DNA of 64,000 nucleotides from Helichrysum umbraculigerum (lineage: Eukaryota; Streptophyta; Magnoliopsida; Asterales; Asteraceae). Under the pieces are notes generated by a model. It was given only the letters and a program-made list of their open reading frames with translations, did no database searches and was not told where the DNA came from. The stretch spans positions 3,822,001 to 3,886,000 of the forward strand of contig CATIUR010000001.1 of the NCBI GenBank assembly GCA_949592205.1, given 5' to 3'. Made by a program: the position numbers and the translations under genes. Positions 48,244 to 60,787 of this stretch are shown in pieces (position 1 is the first letter of the stretch; the number at the start of each line of letters is the position of its first letter).

Positions 48244-50335
48244 GATTGATCAAAGGTTTGAATTATTCATGTGTGTTTTTTCATAACCTAATTATGGTTT
48301 GAGATCAACGTGATTCCAAAAACTAGTGTTTGAAGTATAGGTTTCAAATTAAATTAATGGTGGAGTTTTATGGTGACATCATGTCTGGTTACTGGTTCAA
48401 TGGATTGTGTGCATGTGTGTGTATTTCATGTATCAATAATCTTGTAATTAAAGAAGCAGAAGCTATTATTTTATGAATAAGTTATCTATTGTTGTGGAAG
48501 TTTACATGTATATAATGAATTGCAACTATATATGCTTCATATGTTATATATGAAAATTGTTTTCTATATATTAACCACAACTTAATTAGCTACACAAATT
48601 GTTTAAATGAAGGGATATGGTTCTTGATTAGTTACTTTCTTTTCCTTGATATATCTATCCATTTTATTTGTCGATCATCTTTGAAGAACTGTTAAGTAAG
48701 AAGTACAATTGATATAGAATTTAGAGCAATATTATACATCCATCAAAGGTTTTCAATTTGATAAATTTCAATGATTACTCTTTTGTTGGATTCGAGTACT
48801 AAAGATAGGATATAACATGATACGCCTTAACAACTGACCTTACTAGGACATGCATATTGCGAATAGTACACTCTAATACAATTTCTTGCGACTCGCCTCT
48901 TCGTGTCAAGATGAACATGTTTGCTTATCTCGATTTCTAATTAAACCTTAGTTATGACATTTTGAATATAAAAATGAAGACATGATTCACAAAATAAAGA
49001 TGAAATCGGTAGAAGATATCACAGATGTATCCCAATCAAGGAACGGACGTACTCTAATGTTCCAGTTATACATATTTTAGTTTCATTGAACAACTAATTG
49101 GAACTTTGAGATGGAAGTGAATTAATGGACTTCACTATAGATCTTCCAATGTAAAAGATTAACGGATAAGTACTTGAAAATGTTATTAACTAAGGTCCGA
49201 CATTCGTAGTTTGTACCCAACTACTCGGGTGTGTATTGTATGTAAGAAATTTTTTATTTGACGCATTGTATATATTTTGGTAACGTGACAACTTGTAAGG
49301 ATGTCATGTGACGCCTTATATAGATGTCATGCCAGTAAAAATACTATAAAATTACATACAATTTATCAAAATAGCAAATTCCTTAAATACAATGTAAGCC
49401 TAAGTAGTTAAATGCACACTACGAATTTCACACAAGTATAAATCAAGATCTAGAAATCGGATTCTCAAAGTGATCGAAATATATTTTACTTCTTTTTGAT
49501 CACTATGTTGTTTGCAAAGAGATCATGTAATGGAGATGAAGTTTCTTGGAGTTTCAGGTACAATATATATACACAATAATCAAGTAACAACTAACAAATA
49601 GTCAAGACTAGCTACTCATATGATGTGTATACTAGCGATCAATTCAAGCCTTTTTTTAATACCTAATTAACCTACATATCTTAATTTAATAAGTTCACTA
49701 ATTAATATAATGAATTAATAGTTCAATAACTTATATGAACATTTTCACACAAATGATTAAAATAACCGTTTATTAACGACAACCGTTTATAAAACACTAC
49801 ATTAGTTACAAATTATCGCCTCAGATTCTGCAAATTCATACTTAAAAAAGCAGAAACCAGGCAAAAAGAAATGTAAACTAACAATTACTTTATACTTGAT
49901 GAATAGTTGGCGAAGTGTTGCAACATTTACTTCCATTAATATTTACTACTACATGTTATCAAATGCATAGACGAATGCATGAAAAAGTCAATTGCATGTT
50001 TCTGGTAGACGTAATTAATGTAATCACCGTACAAAAAGTACGTCAAGGCCGTAATTAGAGACCTCGTACGTAGATTATTTACTGTATTTATTATTATTTA
50101 TATATTCTCGTTTTTTGCAAAAAAATAAATAAATAAATGAATAAATATTTTAACTGTGTTTTGTATGTGTGTTTAGCTAATTTACTAAGTGGAGGAGCTA
50201 GGTGGGGCTGATGTGTTTATCACTCAGCTCACTTCATGGATACATGAATTTAGTTGATATTTATATAATTATGTTTCCCTTCATTTAATTTTAAACAGTC
50301 AGGGAGAAGAATACAAAACTAAAAAATTTGATACT
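48244..50335. other. Intergenic DNA downstream of the PSY-like gene
   Basis: The first 250 bp should hold the 3' UTR and poly(A) signal; AATAA-like words occur near 48434-48475. The rest is AT-rich with no supported ORF, RNA gene or element boundary. Confidence 0.5.
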
Positions 50336-50344
50336 TATCATTAA

Positions 50345-50476
50345 CGGTGATGATTCGTACACCACCTCTTTTTAGCCGTACATCATTAAATGTACTTCAG
50401 GATGTTGTACTGTACAAAAATATAAAACGCGTTAATGATGTATGGGTAAAAAAAGGTAATGTACGAATCACCACCC
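50345..50476. mobile_element. 132-bp MITE with 9-bp target duplication
   Basis: Ends CGGTGATGATTCGTAC and GTACGAATCACCACCC are inverted repeats with two mismatches, and pairing continues inward (TACATCATTAA / TTAATGATGTA). Flanks are TATCATTAA (50336-50344) and TATCATCAA (50477-50485), a 9-bp duplication with one difference, which suggests the Mutator superfamily. Confidence 0.75.
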
Positions 50477-50485
50477 TATCATCAA

Positions 50486-51416
50486 TATTCTCTCACGCAG
50501 ATCTTGTGTAGTGGGAAACATATGCAAGATCGAAGATCAAATGGTATGGGTATAAAATTAATGGAAATCAATTGTGCTACATATGAAGAATATAATCTAT
50601 ATCTATCTTTATATAGGCCCTTACTTAAAATCTATATATACTATTAGAGGCATATGCAGTTGACTCCTCAAGAAATTTCAATTTATGTACGGAAATTTAA
50701 AACTTTTCCCCCCAACAAATTGTAATTAAGAAAGAATTATAAAATAGAATGATGCCACTCAAATAGAAATTCCTAGCTCCGAAAAATTAAGTAGCATTAT
50801 ATCATACTATCATTTGTTTTATCTTTGCCAATTAGTGGAAACTCTTCAATATGTATTTTAATATCTTCCAAAAAGGCTAATCTTCAAGCAACCTAGCCAA
50901 ACAGATGTCCTCAGATACGAGACAGCACATAAAAAAATAATTAAGCTAGCTTCATCTAACAACACATTTAGTCATGTAGTAATAGAGGATTAAAGGTTAA
51001 TCTTCTTCAATTCTGGTGTAGCTACTTTGGGGTGCTAAAGAACTCATCATAATGCCTCAATCCCTCTAGTAGATTAATTGCCGTAGATGCTTGAAGAAGT
51101 GGACTTCAAGAAAGGGGGAGCAAAGATAGTCTCCTTAAATCCTTAATAAAAACGATACGTAGAATCATTGGGCCTTATCAGGCAGCTGGCTACGACTCCT
51201 AAACTTTATCCAGATTGCACCTCCAAAAGAGTTCTGAGAATGGAGAGACTATATATATGAAGTTCTTGTTTAATGATTTTAACTTGATAAGTTCTCTTGT
51301 TTCAATTCTAGAGACCAAGTTAATATATACCTGCCCTTACAGTATTCTCTGCTTCTGGATGACTTTATGGGTGCCTGTTATAATTATTATTATTCATGCA
51401 AAAGGTAGTCATAGCC
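50486..51416. other. Intergenic DNA, possibly degraded retrotransposon
   Basis: No supported gene. The part after about 51000 is less AT-rich and lies directly downstream of the gag-like ORF on the minus strand, so it may be decayed element sequence; I cannot identify a domain. Confidence 0.4.
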
Positions 51417-52205
51417 TCATGGTGAATAATAGGAGTGTCCTCCAGACTGAAAGTGGCCTGCGCCAGATACCATTCCTCCACCTTGTGTCATCTGACTCAT
51501 TTGGAAATATTGCCCCTGCATGTTTGGTAAGCTTTGGTTATGCTGGGGATTATTTTGGTTTGTCTGTGTTTGAATATTCTGGCTAGTTGGGTTTGTGATG
51601 GTTGATGTTGTTGTGACCACCGGGATGGTAGTGGTTAAGGTATTAGTGACATATTGGTTCAAGAGTGGTGGCAATGTTGTGACGTGGTTCATTCCAGGTT
51701 GGGCCCCATATCCCTGATACATCATCCAAGGGATTCCACTTGTTGTTTGGAAATTATTTTGGGTAATAGGTTGCATGGAGCTTATTTGACTGGTGTGATT
51801 ATTAAGAGTGTTGCTTGTGTTGGTAACTGGTGTATTTTGGTTAATATTTTGGGACGGGTTTGGTGTGTTGTTTGTTACAGTGGACCTGTTTGTAACCCTC
51901 CGGGTACCGGCTTCTGGACCCTCCATAAAAATTTCCTCGTCAACATCATCGTCATCCTCCATATTTAACCTTGACCTCAATTGTTCCAAACTCATCGTTC
52001 TAATCTGTTTAGTAATCAGAGGTTCTAGATATTGCCTTAATATTTCATCACTAACCTCCGGAATTACCATGTTCGGATTCGAAGGTCCGACGATATTTTC
52101 AGTAGTACTAAAACGGACAACGGACGTTTCTGGTTGTGTAATTGGTAAAAAGCCTGGTGGAGGTGACTGTCGCTCATCGCCGTCAACAACAGTAGGCAAT
52201 GACAT
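51417..52205 (-). CDS. Gag-like ORF of a Ty3/gypsy-type element fragment (262 aa)
   Basis: It starts MSLPTVVDGDERQSPPPGF. The N-terminal third includes EILRQYLEPLITKQIRTMSLEQLRSRL, a helical segment, followed by an acidic patch (MEDDDDVDEEIF). The last two thirds are Asn/Thr/Gln/Ser-rich and low in complexity, ending GGHSYYSP and a stop. No zinc knuckle or protease follows. I read it as the N-terminal part of a plant Ty3/gypsy Gag because LTR-like sequence with a minus-strand TATA box lies upstream at 52334-52944. A decayed host gene is a less likely alternative. Confidence 0.45.
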   Translation of the reverse strand: MSLPTVVDGDERQSPPPGFLPITQPETSVVRFSTTENIVGPSNPNMVIPEVSDEILRQYLEPLITKQIRTMSLEQLRSRLNMEDDDDVDEEIFMEGPEAGTRRVTNRSTVTNNTPNPSQNINQNTPVTNTSNTLNNHTSQISSMQPITQNNFQTTSGIPWMMYQGYGAQPGMNHVTTLPPLLNQYVTNTLTTTIPVVTTTSTITNPTSQNIQTQTNQNNPQHNQSLPNMQGQYFQMSQMTQGGGMVSGAGHFQSGGHSYYSP

Positions 52206-52333
52206 CGGAATAACAATGTAAAATACGGAAACTAGAGATACTAAGCTAAGAAACTATGAACATTTAAAATAACGAATTGAAAACAAAGAGATTAAGGTTT
52301 CGAAACACTTAATTATAGTCGGGTCCCATCGGG

Positions 52334-52944
52334 TGTGCCATTTGATTGTACGTTTGACGGTACAAGTGCTCTAATCATCCGTTCCAGCTGAATATCTCTG
52401 ACCAGTAAGTTCCTACAACAAATACTCAGACACTACGTTAAGTGGAACACGGGAATGGATCCCGTGAGCCACTTCCGGCGTGAGAATCAGGCTCTGTGAT
52501 TTAATGATAAAAGTGAAGTGTGTAATTAGGGTTTTGATGAAGAAGATGAACATACCTAAAAGTGAGGAATGAGTGTTCTTTTATAGTTGATGTTTCTTGG
52601 CCTTCAATCTTACATCAACGGTTCACCCATGCGCACTCACAAATGATTCCTCCTAGGTTGATCTGAGCCGTCTAAAAGATCTCCTGAATATTTAGGATCG
52701 GTCCCCACTCTAAATTCTGTTAGGACCATGAAAGCGACGTATGGGCCTCCAGACGGAGGTCGGAAGAATAAATAATTTGGTGGCGATTCCCTAGAAGGTA
52801 ATGATCACCTTACGGGTGTCAGCTGTCACGCCACAAGATCCGTCAATGATCTTCTTCTGGGTGGAAGCAAATGTTTTGATTTAGTCATTTAAAGATGGCA
52901 ACCTCCGGGTAGAGGTTGGCAAAAGGTGGATGTAATATTGGTTA
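52334..52944 (-). repeat. LTR-like sequence upstream of the gag-like ORF
   Basis: The plus strand runs from TGTGCCATTTG to GGTTACA, giving minus-strand ends TGTAACC..GGCACA. The minus strand has TATAAAAG near 52580. A minus-strand segment (GATGGGACCCGAC) next to its end could be a primer-binding site but does not match tRNA-Met. It ends exactly where duplicated block B starts. Boundaries are tentative. Confidence 0.45.
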
Positions 52945-53316
52945 CACCTTAACACTACAACTATCTTGGAGATGATATTTATTTTCGATACTACTGCATA
53001 CAATAAAGACAACATGATTTTTATCCGGCCAGTTGAAAACATAATTGAAAGATATATACAAGAAACCATCGGTGCCAAAAAGGAGTGGAAGAGAAACCTT
53101 GTTTCTTACTCTAACCTGGTACCTCTTAATTAATGCATGCTTGCTAAAGTGTGCACATAACATATGATATTAGCCATATATACATAAGATAAGATGCCCT
53201 ATATATGTTAATCTATATATATCCCATTTGTGGCTTTTAGAGATATGATACTTTTATAACATAACTTGGATCAATAATCGTACCTTTGGTAATATTTATT
53301 TTATGAAGTCCAAAAG

Positions 53317-53772
53317 TGATGTGGAAATGATCATGAACTACCAACAACCAATTTAAAATCATGGATTAGTTTGATAACAAATTAATCTATGTTATATCAA
53401 CAAATAGTTTTTATTTTAGGTGGAATATTTCACATATTTATTTATATCTTGATGGTAATTAGTACCATTATTATGTTTAATATTTTATTTAATTGTTTTG
53501 CAACTCTTGATTAGTCCTAGACCTTTGATGTTTCATGAGTTATATGTCTTCTTAATTTTCTACCTTTATTAAGGTTCTAAGTTGTAATAGAAGGTTTAGT
53601 TTTTGTTTTTGATGATGATAAAATTTGCTCTCAATTTTGCTTGGCAATTGAGTTGTAATTGTTCCTAACGTCGGTGTATTCGTTTGAATCAACGATTGTT
53701 GGAAGAGATTATTCTTGGGTATTCTTAGAATCAACAAATTTAATTTATGTTTGTTACTTTCACACTACATCA
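53317..53772 (+). repeat. 5' LTR of small element
   Basis: TGATGTGGAAATG..TACATCA. Reads directly into GTTGGTATCAGAGAC. No gene is inside. Confidence 0.93.
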
Positions 53773-53774
53773 GT

Positions 53775-53787
53775 TGGTATCAGAGAC
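53775..53787 (+). other. Primer-binding site of small element
   Basis: TGGTATCAGAGAC starts 2 bp after the LTR. It matches the tRNA-Met-type site except near its end. Confidence 0.75.
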
Positions 53788-53803
53788 GAAATTCCTGTTA
53801 GAA

Positions 53804-54316
53804 ATGGTAATCTACGATGTTTATGAGGAGTTAGAGAAACCCGATGAACGTGAGATTTTGTTTATAAACAGAATTCTCGATGGCAAATTTGGGTTTTCTA
53901 GTTTTGAAGAAATGGAAGACATATTCCATCCGAGTTACAACAACAAAAATGACAATTGTGATGTCATTATGGATGGAGGAAGTTGTGTGAGTGTAGCATC
54001 AATTGATATGAACGTCGAATCTTTCGGATTTGAGGTAGATGCTAAATATTATGAATCTAATTTGGATGTGGCTTCTTTTGAGTCTGATTTGGATCACGAT
54101 TCTTTCGAATCTGATATAGTTATTAAATTTGTTAAATTATTTACAAATGATTTTCAAGTTCAAAAAGATGATTTGATTGTTGAATTGTGTGACTGCTTAT
54201 TATTTTACAAAAACGATTTTCATAGTAGCTACCGTCGAGCAAGAATTGAATATGGAAGTGATTGGAAGATTAGATACAAGATGAAAGGGGAACGAAGTTT
54301 ATGTGAAAGAACTTGA
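53804..54316 (+). CDS. Acidic ORF of unknown function inside the small LTR element
   Basis: I place the start at the ATG at 53804 (MVIYDVYEELEKPDE), because the longer frame from 53747 begins inside the LTR. It gives 170 residues, strongly acidic in the middle with a repeated theme (YESNLDVASFESDL, DHDSFESDI), and a basic C-terminal part (YRRARIEYGSDWKIRYKMKG). No zinc knuckle, protease or polymerase motif is present. In the +1 frame the end reads NEVYVKELEDKFQIRGGE then a stop at the polypurine tract, so a single-base change near 54290 probably moved the natural C-terminus. It could be a reduced Gag or captured host sequence. Confidence 0.5.
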   Translation: MVIYDVYEELEKPDEREILFINRILDGKFGFSSFEEMEDIFHPSYNNKNDNCDVIMDGGSCVSVASIDMNVESFGFEVDAKYYESNLDVASFESDLDHDSFESDIVIKFVKLFTNDFQVQKDDLIVELCDCLLFYKNDFHSSYRRARIEYGSDWKIRYKMKGERSLCERT

Positions 54317-54332
54317 AGACAAGTTCCAAATT

Positions 54333-54344
54333 AGAGGGGGAGAA
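54333..54344 (+). other. Polypurine tract of small element
   Basis: AGAGGGGGAGAA lies immediately before the 3' LTR. Confidence 0.85.
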
Positions 54345-54409
54345 TGATGTGGAAATGATCATGAACTACCAACAACCAATTTAAAATCATGGATTAGTTG
54401 GATAACAAA

Positions 54410-56523
54410 TATAACACCCCTCATTTATACTCATTTAAATATAATAAATCGGAAGCGTAAGTCCAAATAACTAGTAATAGTTTACACCATTTTATCAACA
54501 TATAAAATTCAACCTTTTAAAAATATAACTTCTCGATAGAGGTGTTATATAAAAACATGTTAAAACATTATTTTATACAATTTCCACTATCAGAGTAACG
54601 CCTCAAGGTCAAACATTCCTTCAAGTCCAACTTCTTGCCCACCCAATATAATAGCCAAAACCTGCAAGAAGGGATAATGTGGGGGATTAGCATAACGCTA
54701 AGTGAGCAGATAACTGATCAACAGCCTAACTTAGCTCAACAACTTTGTGTACAACAATAAGCACTAAACAAGCAAGTACACAATACAACACATCAACAAT
54801 GCATCAGTTCAACAATGCAACATTTCAACTAATCAACAACACCATAATGAGGATCGGCGGCTCTGGGGATAACCATAAACCCGGGTGGCTCCCCAAGAAC
54901 ACTTATCCAACCTAACCGTATGGCCATACGGACGAGACCGATAGCTAGTGATAATCTTCAACTAACACAGGAGATGTGTTAAACTTTGGATAACCAACTA
55001 GCCCAACCAACAGTTCAACAACTCGTTGCCTCATTAACAACTGATGCCCGAAGGCCAATTAATTCAAGTGATCACGTAATCAACAAGTCACATATTCAAC
55101 TAGTCAACATATCAACAGGGTTATCAATGCAACTAATAAAGTAATAACACGTGACTTGTTGTAACCAAACTTGTTACAACCAAGTTACGCTGAGGATTAG
55201 AGATCCACTCACCGACCACCTCAGGCATCCACTCAGTAGTCTAATATCACTGAGCCTTCTGCACATCTGACAATACAGTAGAATAATACAAGTTAGTTAC
55301 ATGTCTCCAAGGTATATATCACCATTCAAATATACTTATATCAACAATTCAAATTATCAATACCAAATTCATACGTATTGAATTAGATATCATTATAATC
55401 ATTTTTTAACTACACATTAATCATATTAGTACTTATAGTCATTTCACATTATTCATTCCAAGAGTATGAATAATCACCTTTAACATCATTAGTTCGTCAT
55501 CACTTATCAAATTATGATCATTAACAACACTTCATCATTTAACCTATTATAATTATTACTAATCCATCAAAACACCTCATAATTATCATAACTACCATAA
55601 ACACTTAATTAACTTTACACATTTTAGCTTGAACACAACTAATCATCATCATGAATCAATACTTATCCATTTATACATCCTTACTCTAGGCTTTAAAATC
55701 ATAATTCATGACTAATCAACTAAACCCACAACTTTTATCATGATCATGATTCAATTCTACAATTTCTAACATAGGGTTTCAACTATAATCATGAAACTAA
55801 CATCAACTAACAATTCTAACATAGTTATAAGTCTCAATTTCATCTCAATCATTATAAGTTCATCATATATCATAAGAACACAAATCAATTTCACAAACCC
55901 TAATTTAAATTTACAAGATAATCCTTGAATCATGTTACATATCATCATTTATGAGTTTAATAAACCTCAATTTAACAACTTCAAGCCTTAAACTCGGATT
56001 ATAATCAATAACCCTCAAAACCCCAAATTTTTAGATTTATGAACATCAAGAATCAAGACTTACCAAGATGTTTGTGATGATGAGAAGATGATTAATCCAT
56101 GTTATTGAAGCTAAATGATGAACTTGCCATCTTCAATTTGTGGTAGAAAAGGAAATTGAAAGGGTAATCTAGGGTTTCTCATATTATGTATGTATATATG
56201 ATAGAATATGATGCGTACGTATGTATTTAGATAAAAGAGACCGACTCAAACATTTAAAAGTGTACTACAAGTGTTTAAATTTCATTCACCGTACTTATAA
56301 TTGTCTGGAACTTAAAAACCATTTACGGGGAACCATTATTTTATTTTACCGTCAACTAAATAAAATTAAAACCATTGATAATTTATTAGTCACAATAAAT
56401 TATTTGACTCTTTTACCCATTTATTTTCAACTAGCACAACAAAATTATTTTCTGACACATTTAAATAATCATTTACAGACAGAAAATATTTAATACTATT
56501 AGACCCGAAAACTGGGTGTTACA
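54410..56523 (-). repeat. 3' LTR of LARD
   Basis: 2114 bp, TATAACACCCC..GGGTGTTACA on the plus strand. Short frames in it recur in the other LTR and are not genes. Confidence 0.93.
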
Positions 56524-56525
56524 AC

Positions 56526-56540
56526 TCTCCCCTCCTTAAA
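56526..56540 (-). other. Polypurine tract of LARD
   Basis: On the minus strand an A/G run (AAGGAGGGGAGAG) ends 2 bp before the LTR start. Confidence 0.85.
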
Positions 56541-57169
56541 GAGATTTCGTCCTCGAAATCTGATCACACTTATTCGGTCTAAAAAATTAGAACTACCTAC
56601 GCACTTTCATTTCCATTCAATACTACTCTAGATGTGTGTACCAGTTTAATCACCTATGCATACCATCACTTATGCATATCTTTAACCATATACTCACAGA
56701 ATGTATCTATATGTCAACATATACTTATACAGGTAAATATTAATGCATCAATTTACACACTACCAGTGTGTATTTCAACTGAACTCACTTAAACACATAG
56801 ATTGTGCTTTACCTCTATTTAATTTATTAGCACCAAATGTTATTTTCAGCACCCAATGTAACATCATCAACTGTTTAATTACAACATATACACCCATCAT
56901 GTATTATTCCCTTTGAGTAACTCATAATATATATATACACTTGTTTTCAATTCTTTCCACATGCACATATCCAAATGTACATGATCTTTCCTATATATTT
57001 CAATGCACAAGCATTACTCCTACATCCTGTCTCTGTTAAGTTTAAATGACCACTTACATAACCAATCATACTTAGTCATCTAACAATTAAAAACACGTAA
57101 TTACTGGTAACAAATTGGTAACACATCTCCATGTGAACATTTCAACTTTACAACTATAATAACCACACT

Positions 57170-57262
<93 letters not shown>
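57170..57262. repeat. (CAA)n microsatellite
   Basis: Runs of AAC/CAA with interspersed ATC units span about 90 bp in the LARD interior. Confidence 0.92.
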
Positions 57263-57263
<1 letters not shown>

Positions 57264-58956
57264 GCATCAATAAGTGGTACTGACTACTATAACATACACG
57301 TTAACAACTAACAACTTAGCTAACAACTATATATTTCTTTAGCTATCAACTTGCTGTGAATTTTCACTTTTGCAACTAGTTAATTACAACCTTTCAACTT
57401 GTAATTATAAACACGACTAGGTTATATGAAACCCTTTACTTGTCAGTACTCTACAAGCATCTAACCATCAACAAGTAAGAAGATCAGTAAGCAATAGGTA
57501 GAGGTCAATTTACTTTATTGTTACAACCAGTTTCATATAATCAACTAGCACCCTTTCACAACAGCTTGGATGCTAACTCAACACCGGTTAATACCAAACA
57601 TCATCATTGGTATCTCAACAACACAAGGTGCTGACATTAGTCATCTATTCAACAATATTAACACAATACTATTCATATTCAACTTACCTCTACTTAGCTT
57701 AAATCAATTTTTAACTCTTACTATTGACAATGCATCACACATACACATCAAATGTGCCATAGATATCACATTAGCAACAACAACTTAGTGGTTTATTACT
57801 CTTTCATATTAGTCCATCATTTACTATTTATCAATTACAGGTCAACATATCTTACCTGTGATTTTAAAACCACTTAACTTTATATGGTACTTAGTAACCT
57901 CAACAACTCCATGTGAAATGGCATAATATAAATACGTTGGCCAGACGTCGTCATATTATGTCAGTCACACTTTATTCTCAGGTCACTTCATACCATTCAT
58001 TTTCCTAAGTAATTACTTTACTCTCTCATAGTTTACAACAATGATATCAACATTTTACACATATATAGCAACATCATGCCACAGGTATACAACTATGTAT
58101 TAACTAGCTACTATTCTCAACTTATCACTTTAAAAGTAACTACTCATATCATCATATAGATATTAACAATATAAGCATACTACACCAATGTCTGACACGA
58201 ATACATCCATCAACTTCTTTATTACCCGATTCAATATCAAGTATTATTTATATAGCTTAATACTTATAGTACATTTAGTACTAAACAATTCATCAATAAT
58301 ATATGTGATATTCAACACATAATCATCAATCTATATACCTTTAATCAAATTACAATTGAGTATTTCATGCTCAACTAATACATCTATATATAAGCTCATG
58401 TGCTTATTTCGTAATTTCTTAAAACGCTTAATTCAATATTTTATAATACTCTAAGTAGTTCAACTACTTCATCACATTTCAGTTAATCTACCTAATATAG
58501 TTCACATGCTTATCTAATCAATGTTTACTAATTCTTGGTAGTAGCAATCAACAATACCATTTACGGGTATATTTTGTAGTTAAGTAAATCGCCTACAATC
58601 AACTCCTACACAATGAACCATATAGACCTCTTGAAACAAGTTTTAATACTGCATATAGTCACAGGAATGATCTCTGGGCTCAATAAAACAAAAGCCCAAT
58701 ACAAAACGTAAGCTAAAAGTTCAAAATAAGGTCCGAAAAACAATAAAACGCGATTTTCGAGCCCCAAACGACCCCGAAGTGCCGAAAACTGACAGGGCTC
58801 ATAATGAGCTTTGACCGTTGGGCCGTTTTTGAGTGGACATGTAAATTTCGTCTGAATCGGACACCGAAATTTTCTAGCGGAAATTTCTACGTCAAACGTT
58901 ACGTCGAACGTCGAAAAACGTACAAAAAATATTTTAATGCTGTAAATACCCACAAA

Positions 58957-59150
58957 CCGCCGGCTTCTACAGGGAAGCCGCCGGGTTCTATATAGGAGCC
59001 GCCGGCTTACACCCCCCAGCCGCCGGGTGAATTAAATTTTTGCCAACAGAAATATTTTGCCTTATTTGGGCTATAGCAGCCGCCGGCTTGGGTGACCAGC
59101 CGCCGGTTTTGTATCACTAGCCGCCGGGTCACCCATCAGACCCGCCGGGT
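58957..59150. repeat. AGCCGCCGG array at 21-bp spacing
   Basis: CCGCCGG starts at 58957, 58978, 58999, 59020, 59080, 59100, 59121 and 59142. Spacings are 21, 21, 21, 60, 20, 21 and 21 bp. Around the conserved AGCCGCCGGSTT-like core the spacers differ from copy to copy. AGCCGCC is the GCC-box bound by ethylene-response factors. Confidence 0.93.
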
Positions 59151-60772
59151 CCCTTATCTGCACAGCAGCCTGCACAACTTAGTGCAAAAATGCGAAATTC
59201 AAACGCGCATATCTCCTAAACCGTAAAGAGTTAGGTCACGAAATTTTGCAGGCACTTCCACCATGCCAAAATAAAACTTTCCCTTTTTACACTTTTTAAA
59301 TTTTCACATTTTATGAGAAAACGGACGTGTAACTCATTTTAGACCATTTGCGACCATTTTAGTGGACACGCCATATTCCAAATGGCTTGGTTTCAGACTT
59401 CAACCCTTTACCAACATGTTTCTATATATATTTAAGACATGTGGGCATATTCATCACCCCCACATACCCTTCCTATCGTATTTTCACTCGTTGACCCGTT
59501 TAGGGATCCAATTGGGCACTTTTAAGAAAATAACCACATTGACTACCCAAATCATTTTCATCACCTTTTTCTACTATCATTATGACTTAAAGTCACTTTA
59601 ACATTCTTCTTAATCAGACAACTACCCATTTTAACCTTGTAACCATCAAGTGACCCATTTGGGCACTTTAACAACCCATTTGGGTTTCCACCAATATGTT
59701 CACTAATTTGACACCCATTTCACATTACGTTGACTATTCTAAGTCCAACAAACTATTTTTCACCATTAGTGGCATACTATAACTCTAAAGCACCAATTCA
59801 CATTAAAATCACTATATTTAGACCAATCATAACAAGTTTTCCAATTGACTTTTCACAACTTGTCAATACATATAAGTTTGGTTGACCACTTCGACTTCAT
59901 TATTTTACCACCTTTAGTATGTAGATCATAATTCAATTACAATCATGATCCTTATTAAACACATAAAAATCTTGCCATATTCATCACTTTATAACATAAC
60001 AAACTTTAAATTGGACTCTACTAAATTCAACTTTGACTTTTCTGAGTCAAACATACACTTCCCAATCAATGGGCACTTTATCATTTAATCAACAACAAGA
60101 CTCCAAATTACCTCCATTGAGATATTCCATCATCTCATTTCACTATAGGGAGTCATATTAATTCAATTCACCAAGATTTACTACACCTAATCATATTACT
60201 TCCAAATTATTATTTCACCATAACTAGTAATCCCACATAATAATTAATACAACCAATTTCATATTTTAATTTCATGTTGTAGACACAATTAATTCCACAT
60301 CATAGCACTATTACAACTTATTCAATAATGTGTCTACTCAATTCAACAATATATTACACCTTTCTATGATGTTAAACATCTCATTTAGTATCTCCTCATC
60401 AGATTTACAAGCAACTATTATCAAGGATTCATCACTGAGAAATCATAGCAGTTTGATCCAATTTACTCTACTAATAATCATATCATGGCAAATCAAACAA
60501 TTCAAGCTTATTAAATACACCAAGCTTATTAGAAAATACCTGATATATCTAGGCCCACGAGTATTGAGGAGTCATTGAGAATACCAGACGGTTCCTCATG
60601 TTCCTCCATCTCTGCAACCAAAACAACAATCTTGCAACTGATTATAGGTTAGTACACATTCAATAACAACTTTCTCATACAACCACTAATCCCCACCCCT
60701 GGAATGTTTGACTTGACACTACCATAGATTTGGGATTGAACACATTGCAATGTTCAATTCACCCAAACCTAT

Positions 60773-60787
60773 GCTCTGATACCAACT
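60773..60787 (-). other. Primer-binding site of LARD
   Basis: The plus strand has CTCTGATACCAACT before the LTR. The minus strand reads TTGGTATCAGAG, a tRNA-Met-type site. Confidence 0.88.

Larger units (their letters stand above)
56541..60772 (-). other. Non-coding interior of LARD
   Basis: About 4.2 kb with no supported ORF. It holds a CAA microsatellite (57170-57262), a CG-containing block rich in ACGT words (58740-58925), the AGCCGCCGG array (58957-59150), and a segment after the array (about 59190-59300) that aligns with part of the solo LTR at 44409-46876. Stretches of TTTGACC/GACTTT words occur near 59830-60060. Confidence 0.8.

Noticed and set aside
49500..49560. Possible small exon (ATGGAGATGAAG.. 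before a GT)
   Set aside because: No partner exon, acceptor or conserved peptide nearby.
51215..52221. Plus-strand ORFs of 104-137 residues
   Set aside because: Shadows of the minus-strand gag-like ORF.
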